Source: Apilactobacillus timberlakei (GTDB lineage: Bacteria > Bacillota > Bacilli > Lactobacillales > Lactobacillaceae). From it: a stretch of 39,033 nucleotides of DNA. The notes under the pieces were generated by a model. The model worked only from the letters and a program-made list of their open reading frames with translations, did not search any database and was not told the origin of the DNA. Positions 1 to 8,307 of this stretch are shown one piece after another; within the stretch, counting starts at the first letter, position 1, and each line of letters starts with the position of its first letter. The stretch spans positions 170,520-209,552 of the forward strand of contig NZ_POST01000001.1 in assembly GCF_002993965.1 (NCBI RefSeq), given 5' to 3'. The position numbers and the translations under genes are program-made.

Positions 1-1
1 A

Positions 2-943
2 AACCATTTTTATATTTTAGATCAAACATTACTCAATAATAAGCTCAATGATATTGAATTAATAAAATTAACAAAATCAATAACTAACAAAGATAATGAT
101 TTGAATCCAGCAGATGGCTTATTAGTTGTTAATGAATCAAGTCATCAAGATGCTTTAGCTCAAATGAGAGTAATCAATGCTGATGGTAGTGAAGCCTCAA
201 TGTGTGGTAACGGCTTAAGATGTGTAGCTAGATATTTATCCAATAAATACCATAAAGATAGTTTTAAGGTAGAAACTAAATCAGCTGATTTATTAGTAAA
301 CCAACATGCAGACTTATCACATAATGTTGCTGCTTTTAGTGTCGAAATATCACCGGTTTATTTTGATGGTAAATATTTTCCATTTCAAAATTTAAACACT
401 ACTAACATTTTAAACACTGCATTACCACAATTAAGCGACCATTTAAGATTTACTGCAATTGCGGTTCCTAATCCACACCTAATTAGTTTTGTAGAAAATG
501 ATCATGATTTAAATGAAACTTTAGGCGAAATTGGTAAAAAATTAAATGACCCTAACCCTTATTTTACTGATGGTGTTAATGTTAATTTTGCTAAAATATT
601 AAGTCGCAATAAGTTATTTGTACATACTTATGAACGTGGTGTCGGTTTCACTAACGCTTGTGGAACTGGAATGTCAGCAACTTCATTAGCATTTGCAATT
701 AACTTTCCTAATTTAGTAAATACTAAAGAACCGATTGATGTGTATAATCCTGGTGGAATGGTCCAAACTAAAGTTCATAACACTCCTAATAATCAGTGGA
801 TTGAATTAATTGGTAATGCCACTTTTGTTGGAAAGCTATCAATTTCAGAAGAAAATTTACATGCTGCAGAAGTTAATAATATTAGCTTTACTGATACAGG
901 TGAAGAATTAGATTATCAAAAATTTGTTGATTCAATCAAATAA
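2..943 (+). CDS. dapF: Diaminopimelate epimerase, 5' end outside the window
   Basis: DapF interconverts LL- and meso-diaminopimelate in the cytoplasm, giving the precursor of lysine and of the peptidoglycan cross-link. Both catalytic cysteine motifs are visible: MCGNGLRC, about 65 residues into the visible part, and NACGTGMSA in the C-terminal lobe. The frame is open from base 2 and reads NHFYILDQT, which matches the family's N-terminal strand (usually preceded by a G-x-x-N loop). The gene therefore starts upstream of the window, and the TTG at 101 is internal. About 313 residues are visible, so only a handful are missing. A hairpin terminator follows the stop directly. Identification is secure; only the start is unseen. 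Confidence 0.95.
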   Translation, partial: NHFYILDQTLLNNKLNDIELIKLTKSITNKDNDLNPADGLLVVNESSHQDALAQMRVINADGSEASMCGNGLRCVARYLSNKYHKDSFKVETKSADLLVNQHADLSHNVAAFSVEISPVYFDGKYFPFQNLNTTNILNTALPQLSDHLRFTAIAVPNPHLISFVENDHDLNETLGEIGKKLNDPNPYFTDGVNVNFAKILSRNKLFVHTYERGVGFTNACGTGMSATSLAFAINFPNLVNTKEPIDVYNPGGMVQTKVHNTPNNQWIELIGNATFVGKLSISEENLHAAEVNNISFTDTGEELDYQKFVDSIK

Positions 944-948
944 AAGAA

Positions 949-976
949 GGCATTCACTCAAAGTGGATGTCTTTTT
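949..976 (+). terminator. Intrinsic terminator after dapF
   Basis: A 10-bp stem (GGCATTCACT with AGTGGATGTC, two G-U pairs) closes a 3-nt loop and is followed by five T. It begins 5 nt after the dapF stop. Confidence 0.8.
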
Positions 977-1038
977 AGTTAATGCAAATTCATTTTATCT
1001 GATACAATATTAGATAACTAAGTTAAGGAAGTGAAAAT

Positions 1039-2445
1039 ATGAAGCATAAACAAATGCTTATTATTTTGTCTGTAGCAATTGTTTCATTTTTAGGAACAGT
1101 GGATATGAGCATTGTAAATACTGCATTACCGCAAATTTCTAAGGACTTAAATGTTCCAATGAATCAAGCAGAATGGATTTCATCAGCATACCTAGTCCTA
1201 ATATGTATGTCATTGATTCTTTTTGGTAAGCTCGGTGATCAATTAAGTAAAGCTAAGATCTTTCAACTAGGAACTTTAGTTTTTACAATTAGTTCATTAG
1301 CTTGTGGGATTAGTACAAATCTGGTTATCCTGTTGATTGCTCGTTGTCTGCAAGGATTAGGTGCATCAATGACTATGGCAACCAATCTAGGTATTATTAC
1401 CGAATCAGTGCCATTTAGTTCACGTGGTAAAGCATTAGGTATTAATACCACAATTGGACAATTAGGATACATTGCTGGTCCTGCAGTGGCTGGAATCATA
1501 TTATCAATTGCTAGTTGGAACTGGATCTTTTTATTCAATGTGCCAATTGGAATTGCAGCATTTATTTTTGGTGAATTTGTTTATAGTAAGCCTGATAAAA
1601 ACAAACCCAATCCCAAATTAAATATTGATTATTTAGGATTTATAACATTAGCACTGGCTATTGGCCTATTCTTTATTGCAATTTTTACTGGACAAGAAAT
1701 TGGTTTTAGTAATTTAGGTGTGATTGTTGCATTCATTATTACTGCCATTTTAATTATTTCTTTTATTAGAATTGAGCTAAAAGTTTCAGAGCCTATTTTA
1801 GATTTATCATTATTTAAAAACCCTGGTTTTACAATCAGTATTATTTCTTTAATGTTCATGTATATTATTATTTACTTTAATAACGTGTTATTGCCATTTT
1901 ATATTCAAGATAATCTAAAATTTTCCCCTTCTCAAACTGGTTTCATGATGAGCGTTCTACCGGTGGTAAATGTCTTTACGGCTTATTTAGGTGGAGTGCT
2001 TTGTGATAAATATGGTGCTGTTAAAATGTCATTTAGAGCATCCATTATCTTTGTAATTGCTGAAATCATCTTTGCTGTGGTTCAACCAACTTGGCCGTTA
2101 GCAATTCTATTATTTGGTTTTATGGTATTTGCCACTGCAAATGGATTATTCCAAAACAACCCAATGGTAATGGAAAATGCTAGTAAAGAACAGCAAGGAG
2201 TTGCTGGTTCAGTACTAGCATTAAGTCGTAATATTGGTTTTACCGTTGGATTATCCCTATCAACATCGTTGTTATATACCGGAATGAGTTTTAAAGCTAA
2301 TCGTTCAATAACAACTTACCCGTTTGGACATGATGATTGGTTCCTATTTGGGATGCATTTTACCTACTGGATAGCTGCCTTAATTATGATGGCAGTTACT
2401 ATAATGCTAATTTGGTTAATGCATCATCGTAAAAATATAAAATAA
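1039..2445 (+). CDS. MFS drug:H+ antiporter, DHA2 (EmrB/QacA-like) family
   Basis: This is a predicted proton-driven exporter of drugs or toxic metabolites in the cytoplasmic membrane. The 468-residue hydrophobic protein fits the 14-helix DHA2 layout. Helix 1 carries VDMSIVNTALP, typical of EmrB/QacA-type proteins. The motif A loop is GKLGDQLSKAK near residue 63, and motif C is IAGPAVAGIIL near residue 145, followed by the SWNWIFLFNVPIG signature. A Shine-Dalgarno (AAGGAAGTG) sits just before the ATG. It is monocistronic, with terminators on both sides, and converges on the PEP carboxylase operon. The substrate cannot be told from sequence. A second DHA2 paralogue lies at 20.6-22.0 kb. Confidence 0.9.
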   Translation: MKHKQMLIILSVAIVSFLGTVDMSIVNTALPQISKDLNVPMNQAEWISSAYLVLICMSLILFGKLGDQLSKAKIFQLGTLVFTISSLACGISTNLVILLIARCLQGLGASMTMATNLGIITESVPFSSRGKALGINTTIGQLGYIAGPAVAGIILSIASWNWIFLFNVPIGIAAFIFGEFVYSKPDKNKPNPKLNIDYLGFITLALAIGLFFIAIFTGQEIGFSNLGVIVAFIITAILIISFIRIELKVSEPILDLSLFKNPGFTISIISLMFMYIIIYFNNVLLPFYIQDNLKFSPSQTGFMMSVLPVVNVFTAYLGGVLCDKYGAVKMSFRASIIFVIAEIIFAVVQPTWPLAILLFGFMVFATANGLFQNNPMVMENASKEQQGVAGSVLALSRNIGFTVGLSLSTSLLYTGMSFKANRSITTYPFGHDDWFLFGMHFTYWIAALIMMAVTIMLIWLMHHRKNIK

Positions 2446-2452
2446 AAAATAA

Positions 2453-2486
2453 AGCCACTACTAAAATTAATTAGTAGTGGTCTTTT
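2453..2486. terminator. Bidirectional terminator between MFS and ppcA
   Basis: A 10-bp perfect stem (CCACTACTAA with TTAGTAGTGG, 6-nt loop) has a T-rich tract on the plus strand and an A-rich tract upstream, which reads as T on the minus strand. It can end both convergent genes. Confidence 0.85.
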
Positions 2487-2487
2487 A

Positions 2488-3999
2488 TTATCCTAAGAAA
2501 TGTCTTATTTTCGCCATTTTTTCAATTAAAATATTACGAACTTCTTCATCATTAATTCTAACTAAATCATTAGCTAATTTAGCATGTTCCATTTCATCTT
2601 CATCAGTTGGACCAGCGGTAATATCAAAGATATCTTGAATAGCATCAACATCTTCTTTTACGCCTTGCCAATTATTATTTTGTTTAATTAATGAATCTAA
2701 AGCATTTGCACTAAAGTATTTTAACACGTGTTCAAAATCATATTTAATATTTGGATAGTATTGAGTTAAAGTTTTAAATTCTTCCTTATCCAATTTCTGC
2801 AAAATACGACCCGTTCCAAGCACTTCTGGTGGCACTCCTACTGAATATAAGGAGCCAGTAAAAGTAATTGCACGAGGCATTTTATAGCCATCAACGTCAC
2901 GAGAATATCCAATAATTCCAACATGTTGATGACGATCACGACGTTTTGGAAAGGCATCAAAAACAGATTGTAAATCATTAATTAAAGGATCTAGCGTTTT
3001 ATGATATTCAGCTGCTGCTTTATCTGCAACATTTAGCAATGTTTGTTGATCTTCATCATTGATAATTTTAAAAGCATTATGTTGTAAACCATCACGTAAT
3101 TTAGCAATTGCTGGTTTGACCACTGAATCTAGTGGATAGTCATATCTAAATGCTGACTGAATGGTTGCAGTCTTTAATCCCGGAAATTCTTCTAGATAAC
3201 GATCAACTAACTTAGGAGATAACCCCCCTCTAAAAATAGTGCTACCAGTACCGGCAATTGGATAAATATCAATTCCAGACTCAGTTGAAAATTCACCTAA
3301 TTTAGTCAATGCTAATTTGTTTCCAATAATACTATTTAAGAAACCATTTGATAGTGCTGAATCAGAACCAGCTAAAAATACACGCATATATTTTAAATCT
3401 TCACCAAAGTTTTTCTTATATAGTTCTACATATTTTTTCAAAATTTTAGGTGCATTATATTGAGCTTCAAAGCTTTCAAATAATGGAATCATTCTCAGAC
3501 GATCGGTATTTTTATGACCATTACCAAATTCTCGGTCTTTAAAATGAGCTAAGCTAGAAAATTTTTCTTCCATTTTTAATAATTGATCAGCAGTTCTAGC
3601 CATTGGTAAAATTGCTTCAAATAATGGACGATTTTTAAACTTTAAATCATCAGCAAAATCTTCTGCTAATAAAATTGTTGTCATAGCCTGCATTAAGCTA
3701 TAGCCTTTTTCTTCCCAAATATTAGGTAATCTAAAAGTAAGAAATTTATCATTGCCTAGTGGATGTTTTTTAAAATATTCATAATGTTCTGAATATAATC
3801 GATCAATTACTGAGGAATCAGCATGTTTGCCTTCCCAATCCCACATATATTCATCAGCATCCAAAACATCATAATTTTGATATGCCTCATTAATTTCATT
3901 AAAAGCTGAAACAAATGGTTCGCCATCTTTTTTAAAAAATGGAACGTTAGCGTTATCTGGGTGTTGAGTGCCCATAATGTTCGGTATTCTTCTATCCAT
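2488..3999 (-). CDS. ppcA: Phosphoenolpyruvate carboxylase, archaeal type
   Basis: PpcA carboxylates phosphoenolpyruvate with bicarbonate to oxaloacetate, an anaplerotic step. At 503 residues it is the short archaeal-type enzyme, about half the size of the usual bacterial PEPC. Visible family hallmarks are the N-terminal MGTQHPDN, the WDWEGK block, GSTIFRGGLSP, the basic KRRDRH loop, RAITFTGSLYSVGVPPEVLG, and the C-terminal RHFLG ending in the invariant glycine. The start is the ATG at 3999, about 8 nt after a GGGGG ribosome-binding site. A longer frame from a TTG at 4014 would put that site inside the gene. It lies 21 bp downstream of the aminotransferase, so the two are probably one operon making oxaloacetate and then aspartate. 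Confidence 0.93.
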   Translation of the reverse strand: MDRRIPNIMGTQHPDNANVPFFKKDGEPFVSAFNEINEAYQNYDVLDADEYMWDWEGKHADSSVIDRLYSEHYEYFKKHPLGNDKFLTFRLPNIWEEKGYSLMQAMTTILLAEDFADDLKFKNRPLFEAILPMARTADQLLKMEEKFSSLAHFKDREFGNGHKNTDRLRMIPLFESFEAQYNAPKILKKYVELYKKNFGEDLKYMRVFLAGSDSALSNGFLNSIIGNKLALTKLGEFSTESGIDIYPIAGTGSTIFRGGLSPKLVDRYLEEFPGLKTATIQSAFRYDYPLDSVVKPAIAKLRDGLQHNAFKIINDEDQQTLLNVADKAAAEYHKTLDPLINDLQSVFDAFPKRRDRHQHVGIIGYSRDVDGYKMPRAITFTGSLYSVGVPPEVLGTGRILQKLDKEEFKTLTQYYPNIKYDFEHVLKYFSANALDSLIKQNNNWQGVKEDVDAIQDIFDITAGPTDEDEMEHAKLANDLVRINDEEVRNILIEKMAKIRHFLG

Positions 4000-4020
4000 A
4001 ATATTTACCCCCAAAATAAT

Positions 4021-5196
4021 CTAATTTAAATATGATTTCAGTCTTTTTAGTGCTTCATGAATAGTTTCATCAGATGCCGCATAGGAAAATCTAATATGGC
4101 CTTCACCGCCAGGTCCAAATGCACTTCCTGGAATTACACCAACTTTAGCTTTTTTGGCTAAATCTAATGCAAATGCTTCATCGTCTTTACCAAATTGATC
4201 TGGAATTTTGGCAAACATGTAAAAAGCACCTTTAGGTTGTGGCATATCAAAACCTAATTCAGTTAATCCTTTTTGTAAGATATCACGACGTTTTTTATAA
4301 ATTTTGCTCATTTCAGTTGGATCTTGCATTCCATTTTTTAAGGCTTCTTCTGCTGCAACTTGTGCAGAATTGGTAGTGGCTGTAACTAAAAATGCATGCA
4401 CCATTGATAATTTTTTAATAATTGGACTAGGTCCACAAATATATCCTACTCGATAGCCCGTCATAGCATGTGATTTGGACAATCCACTAATATATAAAGT
4501 TTGTTCTGGTAACATTTCAGCAATTGAATAATGCTTTACATCATAAGTAATGTCACTATAAATTTCATCAGAAACAACAAATAATTTACGTTTCTTAATA
4601 ACATTAGCTAATTTTTGTAAATCATCCTTTGAATATTCCACTCCAGTTGGATTACCAGGATAGTTTAATAAAACGGCTTTGACTGATGAACCTTCTTTAT
4701 CCAATGTTTCTTTTAATTTTTCTGGACTTAAAACAAAATCATTATCAGAAGTATCAACTTTAATAGGAGTTGCTCCTAAAATCTTAATAATAGGAAAATA
4801 CAAAGCAAATGTTGGTGTAGGAACAATTACTTTATCACCTTTATTTAAAATAGTTTGAAAAGCTGCATAAATCGCTTCAGTAGCTCCTACAGTAACAACA
4901 ACTTCAGATTCAGCATCATAATTTAAATTATGCATTTTATTTAAATAATTAGAAATTGCATCCCTTAATTCTTGCTTACCAGTTTGAGTAGCATAATGGG
5001 AATCATTATTCATGATGCTATCGGCACCCGCTTTTTTAACATGTTCAGGAGTATTTAAATCAGGTTCTCCAATTGTTAATTTAATAATTCCATCAATATT
5101 AGAAATCTTTTTATCAAAACTTCTAATTCCAGACGGTGCTAATAAATCTAAACTTTTATTGTATACATTGTTTAATGATGAAGCCAATTTTGGCAT
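4021..5196 (-). CDS. PLP-dependent class I aminotransferase (AspC/PatA-like)
   Basis: This is a cytoplasmic fold-type I aminotransferase of about 391 residues. It has the NYPGNPTG motif, the SDEIYSDITYD segment with the PLP-contacting Asp and Tyr, the SGLSKSHAMTGYRVGY block with the Schiff-base lysine, and a C-terminal GEGHIRFSYA with the carboxylate-binding Arg. In lactobacilli such proteins are called aromatic, aspartate or N-acetyl-diaminopimelate aminotransferases, and sequence alone does not settle which. Co-transcription with ppcA favours conversion of oxaloacetate to aspartate; nearby dapF also makes a diaminopimelate role possible. The start is the ATG at 5196 behind AGGGGGAAAAGTA. 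An in-frame ATG upstream lies inside a leader hairpin and is probably not used. Confidence 0.88.
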   Translation of the reverse strand: MPKLASSLNNVYNKSLDLLAPSGIRSFDKKISNIDGIIKLTIGEPDLNTPEHVKKAGADSIMNNDSHYATQTGKQELRDAISNYLNKMHNLNYDAESEVVVTVGATEAIYAAFQTILNKGDKVIVPTPTFALYFPIIKILGATPIKVDTSDNDFVLSPEKLKETLDKEGSSVKAVLLNYPGNPTGVEYSKDDLQKLANVIKKRKLFVVSDEIYSDITYDVKHYSIAEMLPEQTLYISGLSKSHAMTGYRVGYICGPSPIIKKLSMVHAFLVTATTNSAQVAAEEALKNGMQDPTEMSKIYKKRRDILQKGLTELGFDMPQPKGAFYMFAKIPDQFGKDDEAFALDLAKKAKVGVIPGSAFGPGGEGHIRFSYAASDETIHEALKRLKSYLN

Positions 5197-5218
5197 TACT
5201 TTTCCCCCTAAATTAACA

Positions 5219-5263
5219 AAAAGAGACCCTTGTTTTTTCATAAAACAACGGGTCTCTTTTCAA
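5219..5263 (-). promoter_or_regulatory. Terminator-like hairpin in the aminotransferase-ppcA leader
   Basis: On the minus strand an 11-bp arm (AAAAGAGACCC with GGGTCTCTTTT) continues, after one bulged G, into a second 7-bp helix (TTGTTTT with AAAACAA). A T run follows. It lies between the likely promoter and the ribosome-binding site. No plus-strand gene ends here that it could serve, so it is a candidate attenuator of the operon. No T-box motif or credible leader ORF was found. Confidence 0.6.
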
Positions 5264-5292
5264 AGAACAATTCACATTTTAATGTTAATAAA

Positions 5293-5321
5293 ATCATAGT
5301 ATAACTTATTAATAAAATCAA
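5293..5321 (-). promoter_or_regulatory. Likely promoter of the aminotransferase-ppcA operon
   Basis: On the minus strand a TTGATT -35 (5316-5321) and a TATGAT -10 (5293-5298) are separated by 17 bp. Transcription would start near 5287, giving a leader of about 90 nt that contains the hairpin at 5219-5263. Confidence 0.5.
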
Positions 5322-5411
5322 CATTGTTTTATAACCATATTATAATCAATAATTTAATTTTCATTAGTAGGCCTTATTATATGGGCATTTTAACTAATCA
5401 AACACCTCTTT

Positions 5412-5425
5412 TTTGGTTTGCCTAA
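5412..5425. promoter_or_regulatory. DtxR/MntR-type metalloregulator-like dyad
   Basis: The 14-bp imperfect palindrome TTTGGTTTGCCTAA has the half-site layout TTxGG-N4-CCxAA of MntR/DtxR-family operators in Firmicutes. It lies about 35 bp upstream of the -35 of the VIT transporter genes. The match to a metalloregulator box is inferred from pattern only. Confidence 0.35.
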
Positions 5426-5459
5426 CTTTTTCTTTCAATATACAATATTTTATAAAGAC

Positions 5460-5488
5460 TTTACAAGATCGCAATTTAATAATATAGT
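5460..5488 (+). promoter_or_regulatory. Promoter of the VIT transporter pair
   Basis: A TTTACA -35 (5460-5465) and a TATAGT -10 (5483-5488) are 17 bp apart, each one base from consensus. The start site would be near 5495, about 45 nt before the first VIT gene. Confidence 0.6.
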
Positions 5489-5538
5489 TATAATTGTTAT
5501 TAATTAATAATCATTATAAACTAAAAGGTGAATATTTA

Positions 5539-6225
5539 ATGAAAAATAAAAAAAGTTTAGCTCAAAAAATAAACGTTATTAGAGCTAGTGTGATGGGGTC
5601 TAATGATGGCATCCTTTCAGTTGCTGGAATTGTCATCGGAGTTGCTGGAGCAACTACTAATACTTTTTCAATTTTCATTTCAGGAATTGCTGGAATGATT
5701 GCTGGGACTGTTTCAATGGCAATGGGTGAATATGTATCCGTTAATACCGAAAGTGATTCTCAAAAGCGAGCTGTTATGAACGAAAAATATGCTTTAAAAA
5801 ATAACTATGATGAAGAATTTAATTTTGTCAAAAACAAATACATGCAAAGTGGTATTTCTGAAGCACTATCTAATAAAGCAACTAAAGAAATGATGAACAA
5901 AGATGCTTTAGTTACAACTGTTCGTGAAAAATATGGCTTTGTTGTTAATAATTTTACTAGTCCATATGATGCAGCAATTGCATCAATGATTTCATTTCCA
6001 ATTGGATCTATATTACCATTATTAGCCATATCGTTATTTCCATCCGGAATTAATATCATTGCTACCTTTATTGCCGTAATCATTGCTCTTGCAATCACTG
6101 GATATATTGCAGCAATTCTGAGTCATGCTAATAAATTAAGATCAATGATCAGAAATATTATATCTGGAACATTAACAATGATTGTTACATACTTAATTGG
6201 TTTATTAGTTGGGATGTTTAGTTAA
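5539..6225 (+). CDS. VIT1/CCC1-family metal transporter, copy 1
   Basis: The predicted function is Fe2+ or Mn2+ transport across the cytoplasmic membrane, by family resemblance to yeast CCC1 and plant VIT1. The 228-residue protein shows the family N-terminus RASVMGSNDGILSVAGI in helix 1 and the helix 2 motif SMAMGEYVSVNTESDSQ. A charged cytoplasmic metal-binding segment (about residues 75-135) follows, then three C-terminal helices. The start is the ATG at 5539 behind AAAGGTG; an upstream in-frame TTG overlaps the promoter and is unlikely. It is followed after 17 bp by a paralogue of identical length, so the two are co-transcribed. The upstream metalloregulator-like dyad fits metal control. 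Confidence 0.87.
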   Translation: MKNKKSLAQKINVIRASVMGSNDGILSVAGIVIGVAGATTNTFSIFISGIAGMIAGTVSMAMGEYVSVNTESDSQKRAVMNEKYALKNNYDEEFNFVKNKYMQSGISEALSNKATKEMMNKDALVTTVREKYGFVVNNFTSPYDAAIASMISFPIGSILPLLAISLFPSGINIIATFIAVIIALAITGYIAAILSHANKLRSMIRNIISGTLTMIVTYLIGLLVGMFS

Positions 6226-6242
6226 CAGGAGATTAAATTATT

Positions 6243-6929
6243 ATGCAAAAGAAAAAACAAAATATGAATGAAAAATTAAATACCCTAAGAGCAGGAGTTC
6301 TTGGTTCAAATGATGGGATTTTAACAGTTGTAGGAGTATTATTCTCTGTGGCCGTTGCTACACCAAATATATTCACCATTTTCATTGCTGGACTTTCTGA
6401 CTTATTGGCATGTGCATTTTCAATGGCTTCTGGTGAATATGCATCAGTTAGTTCGCAAAGAGATGCTGAAAGTTCTGCTGTAAAAGTTGAACAAAAATTA
6501 TTACAAGATGATATTAGTAGTGAAATTAAAGCTGTAAAAAAATACTATGTAAGCAGAGGTATCAGTGATGAAACATCTACTGAAATAGCTAAAGAATTGA
6601 TTGAAAAGAAGCCTTTAGATACTGTTGTTAACACAAAATACGGTATTCAATTAGGACATTATATGAATCCTTGGAATGCAGCTTTTTCTTCATTGGTATC
6701 TGCATCTTTAGGAGGAATCTTTCCATTACTAGCTATGAGTCTAACTAGTGGTATTTATCGTTGGCCATCAACTATTGTTGCTGTAATTCTATCAGTCGCC
6801 ATAACTGGTTATCTAAGTGCTAAATTAGGTAATGGTTTAGCTAAAACCGCCGTTATCCGTAATATAATTATTGGTATTTTAACTATGGCGATTCACTTTG
6901 CGCTTGGAAAATTAATGAATCAATTTTAA
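6243..6929 (+). CDS. VIT1/CCC1-family metal transporter, copy 2
   Basis: This is a second 228-residue VIT-family protein, from a tandem duplication with copy 1. It shows the same landmarks: RAGVLGSNDGILTVVGV near residue 16, then SMASGEYASVSSQRDAES, a charged middle segment and three C-terminal helices. The ribosome-binding site AGGAG lies in the 17-bp gap after copy 1. The two paralogues have clearly diverged in the middle (metal-binding) segment, so they may differ in metal preference or form a heteromer, which is inference. No convincing terminator follows, and readthrough into the M20 deacylase is possible. Confidence 0.87.
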   Translation: MQKKKQNMNEKLNTLRAGVLGSNDGILTVVGVLFSVAVATPNIFTIFIAGLSDLLACAFSMASGEYASVSSQRDAESSAVKVEQKLLQDDISSEIKAVKKYYVSRGISDETSTEIAKELIEKKPLDTVVNTKYGIQLGHYMNPWNAAFSSLVSASLGGIFPLLAMSLTSGIYRWPSTIVAVILSVAITGYLSAKLGNGLAKTAVIRNIIIGILTMAIHFALGKLMNQF

Positions 6930-7007
6930 TTAAAATATAATATTGATTTTTTAGTTATTATCCCATAGAATTATTCTAATCGTTATATGATTTTAGGAGG
7001 ATGTTCT

Positions 7008-8264
7008 ATGGAAAAAGTCGAGAAGATTCAAATTTTAAAGAACATTGTAAATATGCCCACTGTTGATGATAATGAAAATGATGTTGCAAAATATCTATCA
7101 GATACATTCAAAAAACACAATATTAATAGCAAACTAATCATGCAATATCATGGTCGTAGTAATTTAATTGTTGAAATTGGAAATGGCGAACATCCTAAAT
7201 TAGGTTTAAGTGGTCATTTAGATACTGTTCATCAAGGAGATGAACGGACTTGGCTATCTGATCCATTCAAAGCCAATATTAAAAATGGTCGTTTATATGG
7301 TCGTGGTGCTTCTGATATGAAATCAGGGATAGCACAAATGGTTATTTCAATGATTGAATTATATGAATCATCCTCTAAAATTAACGGTACCATTAGATTT
7401 ATTGCCACTATTGGCGAAGAATTAAGTGCAGCTGGTGCAAAATATTTAACTGATAAAGGTTTTGCTGATGACTTAGATGCAATGATTATTGCTGAACCTA
7501 GTGGTGTAAATCTTCATCGATTAAGAAAATATGTTAATAGTGATGGTGTGACTATTGCACCTGAAACATTAAAAGAATTGTTAAAAACATCATTCCTGTC
7601 AGATGCTAATGAACAGCATTTTATAGTTAGTGCTCATAAAGGATGGATGGCTTATCGAGTAACTGCCCATGGTAAAGCGGTTCATAGTTCAATGCCTCGT
7701 ATGGGAATTAATGCTATTGATACTTTAATAAAATACTATTTAAAAGAAAAGGAATTTTATGCTGAATTAAAAGAATCAGATCCTGAATTAGGAAAAACTG
7801 TTTACTCTCCTGATATTTTTCGTGGTGGTAAACAAATTAATTCAGTTCCTGATTTAGCATATGAAATCGTTAAGGTTCGTACTATCCCACAAGTGGATAA
7901 TGAAGAATTAACTAATCGCCTTCAATGTATGATCGATAAAATGAATACAGAACCAGGAATTGATTTAGAATTAACAATTGAACATAGTGAAATGCCCGTA
8001 AAAAGTGATAATCACACTGGTTTAATTCAAATTTTACAGAATAATGCTAAAAACATTATGGATGAACCAATGCCCCTACCAAAAATTGGTGTTTCCTTAG
8101 GTACTGATGCATCAGAGTTTCGAAGTCGTAATAAAGACATGGATGTCATTATCTTAGGTCCTGGAAATACAACTGCGCATAGTCCTAACGAATATGTAGA
8201 TATGCCTAGTTACTTCAATATGATTAATTTACTCGAAAAAACAATTAAAGATTTTATGAAATAA
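7008..8264 (+). CDS. ArgE/DapE-family M20 metallopeptidase (deacylase)
   Basis: This is a cytoplasmic di-zinc amidohydrolase, probably an N-acyl-amino-acid deacylase or succinyl-diaminopimelate desuccinylase. Zinc and catalytic residues are visible: H70 and D72 in SGHLDTVHQGD, D103 in GRGASDMKSG, the EE pair at 137-138, E163 in IAEPSG, and a C-terminal His in TTAHSPNEYVD. The dimerisation segment is GKAVHSSMPRMGINAID. At 418 residues it is longer than the usual 375-385. The excess falls at about residues 168-207, between IAEPSG and the AHKGWM strand, which are nearly adjacent in ordinary DapE. The start is the ATG at 7008 behind a perfect AGGAGG. The DapE role is plausible beside dapF but unproven. 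Confidence 0.85.
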   Translation: MEKVEKIQILKNIVNMPTVDDNENDVAKYLSDTFKKHNINSKLIMQYHGRSNLIVEIGNGEHPKLGLSGHLDTVHQGDERTWLSDPFKANIKNGRLYGRGASDMKSGIAQMVISMIELYESSSKINGTIRFIATIGEELSAAGAKYLTDKGFADDLDAMIIAEPSGVNLHRLRKYVNSDGVTIAPETLKELLKTSFLSDANEQHFIVSAHKGWMAYRVTAHGKAVHSSMPRMGINAIDTLIKYYLKEKEFYAELKESDPELGKTVYSPDIFRGGKQINSVPDLAYEIVKVRTIPQVDNEELTNRLQCMIDKMNTEPGIDLELTIEHSEMPVKSDNHTGLIQILQNNAKNIMDEPMPLPKIGVSLGTDASEFRSRNKDMDVIILGPGNTTAHSPNEYVDMPSYFNMINLLEKTIKDFMK

Positions 8265-8304
8265 AAGAACCGCTAATCTATAAATTAGATTAGCGGTTCT
8301 TTTA
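8263..8304. terminator. Bidirectional terminator
   Basis: A perfect 15-bp stem (8266-8280 with 8286-8300, 5-nt loop) is flanked by AAA and TTTT. It ends the M20 gene and the leftward gene at 8308. Confidence 0.9.
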
Positions 8305-8307
8305 TTA

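Noticed and set aside
1263-1859. Antisense reading frames within the DHA2 exporter gene and similar frames opposite other membrane-protein genes
   Set aside because: They mirror the codon structure of the real genes, have no ribosome-binding sites or promoters, and encode no recognisable protein.
5197-5241. Longer aminotransferase starting at an in-frame ATG at 5241
   Set aside because: That ATG lies in the loop of the leader hairpin with no ribosome-binding site, while the ATG at 5196 follows AGGGGG with good spacing.
5340-5400. Hairpin ATTAGT...ACTAAT upstream of the VIT genes as a riboswitch
   Set aside because: It lies upstream of the inferred start site of the VIT genes and upstream of the aminotransferase promoter, so it would not be in either transcript; no Mn-riboswitch core was seen.
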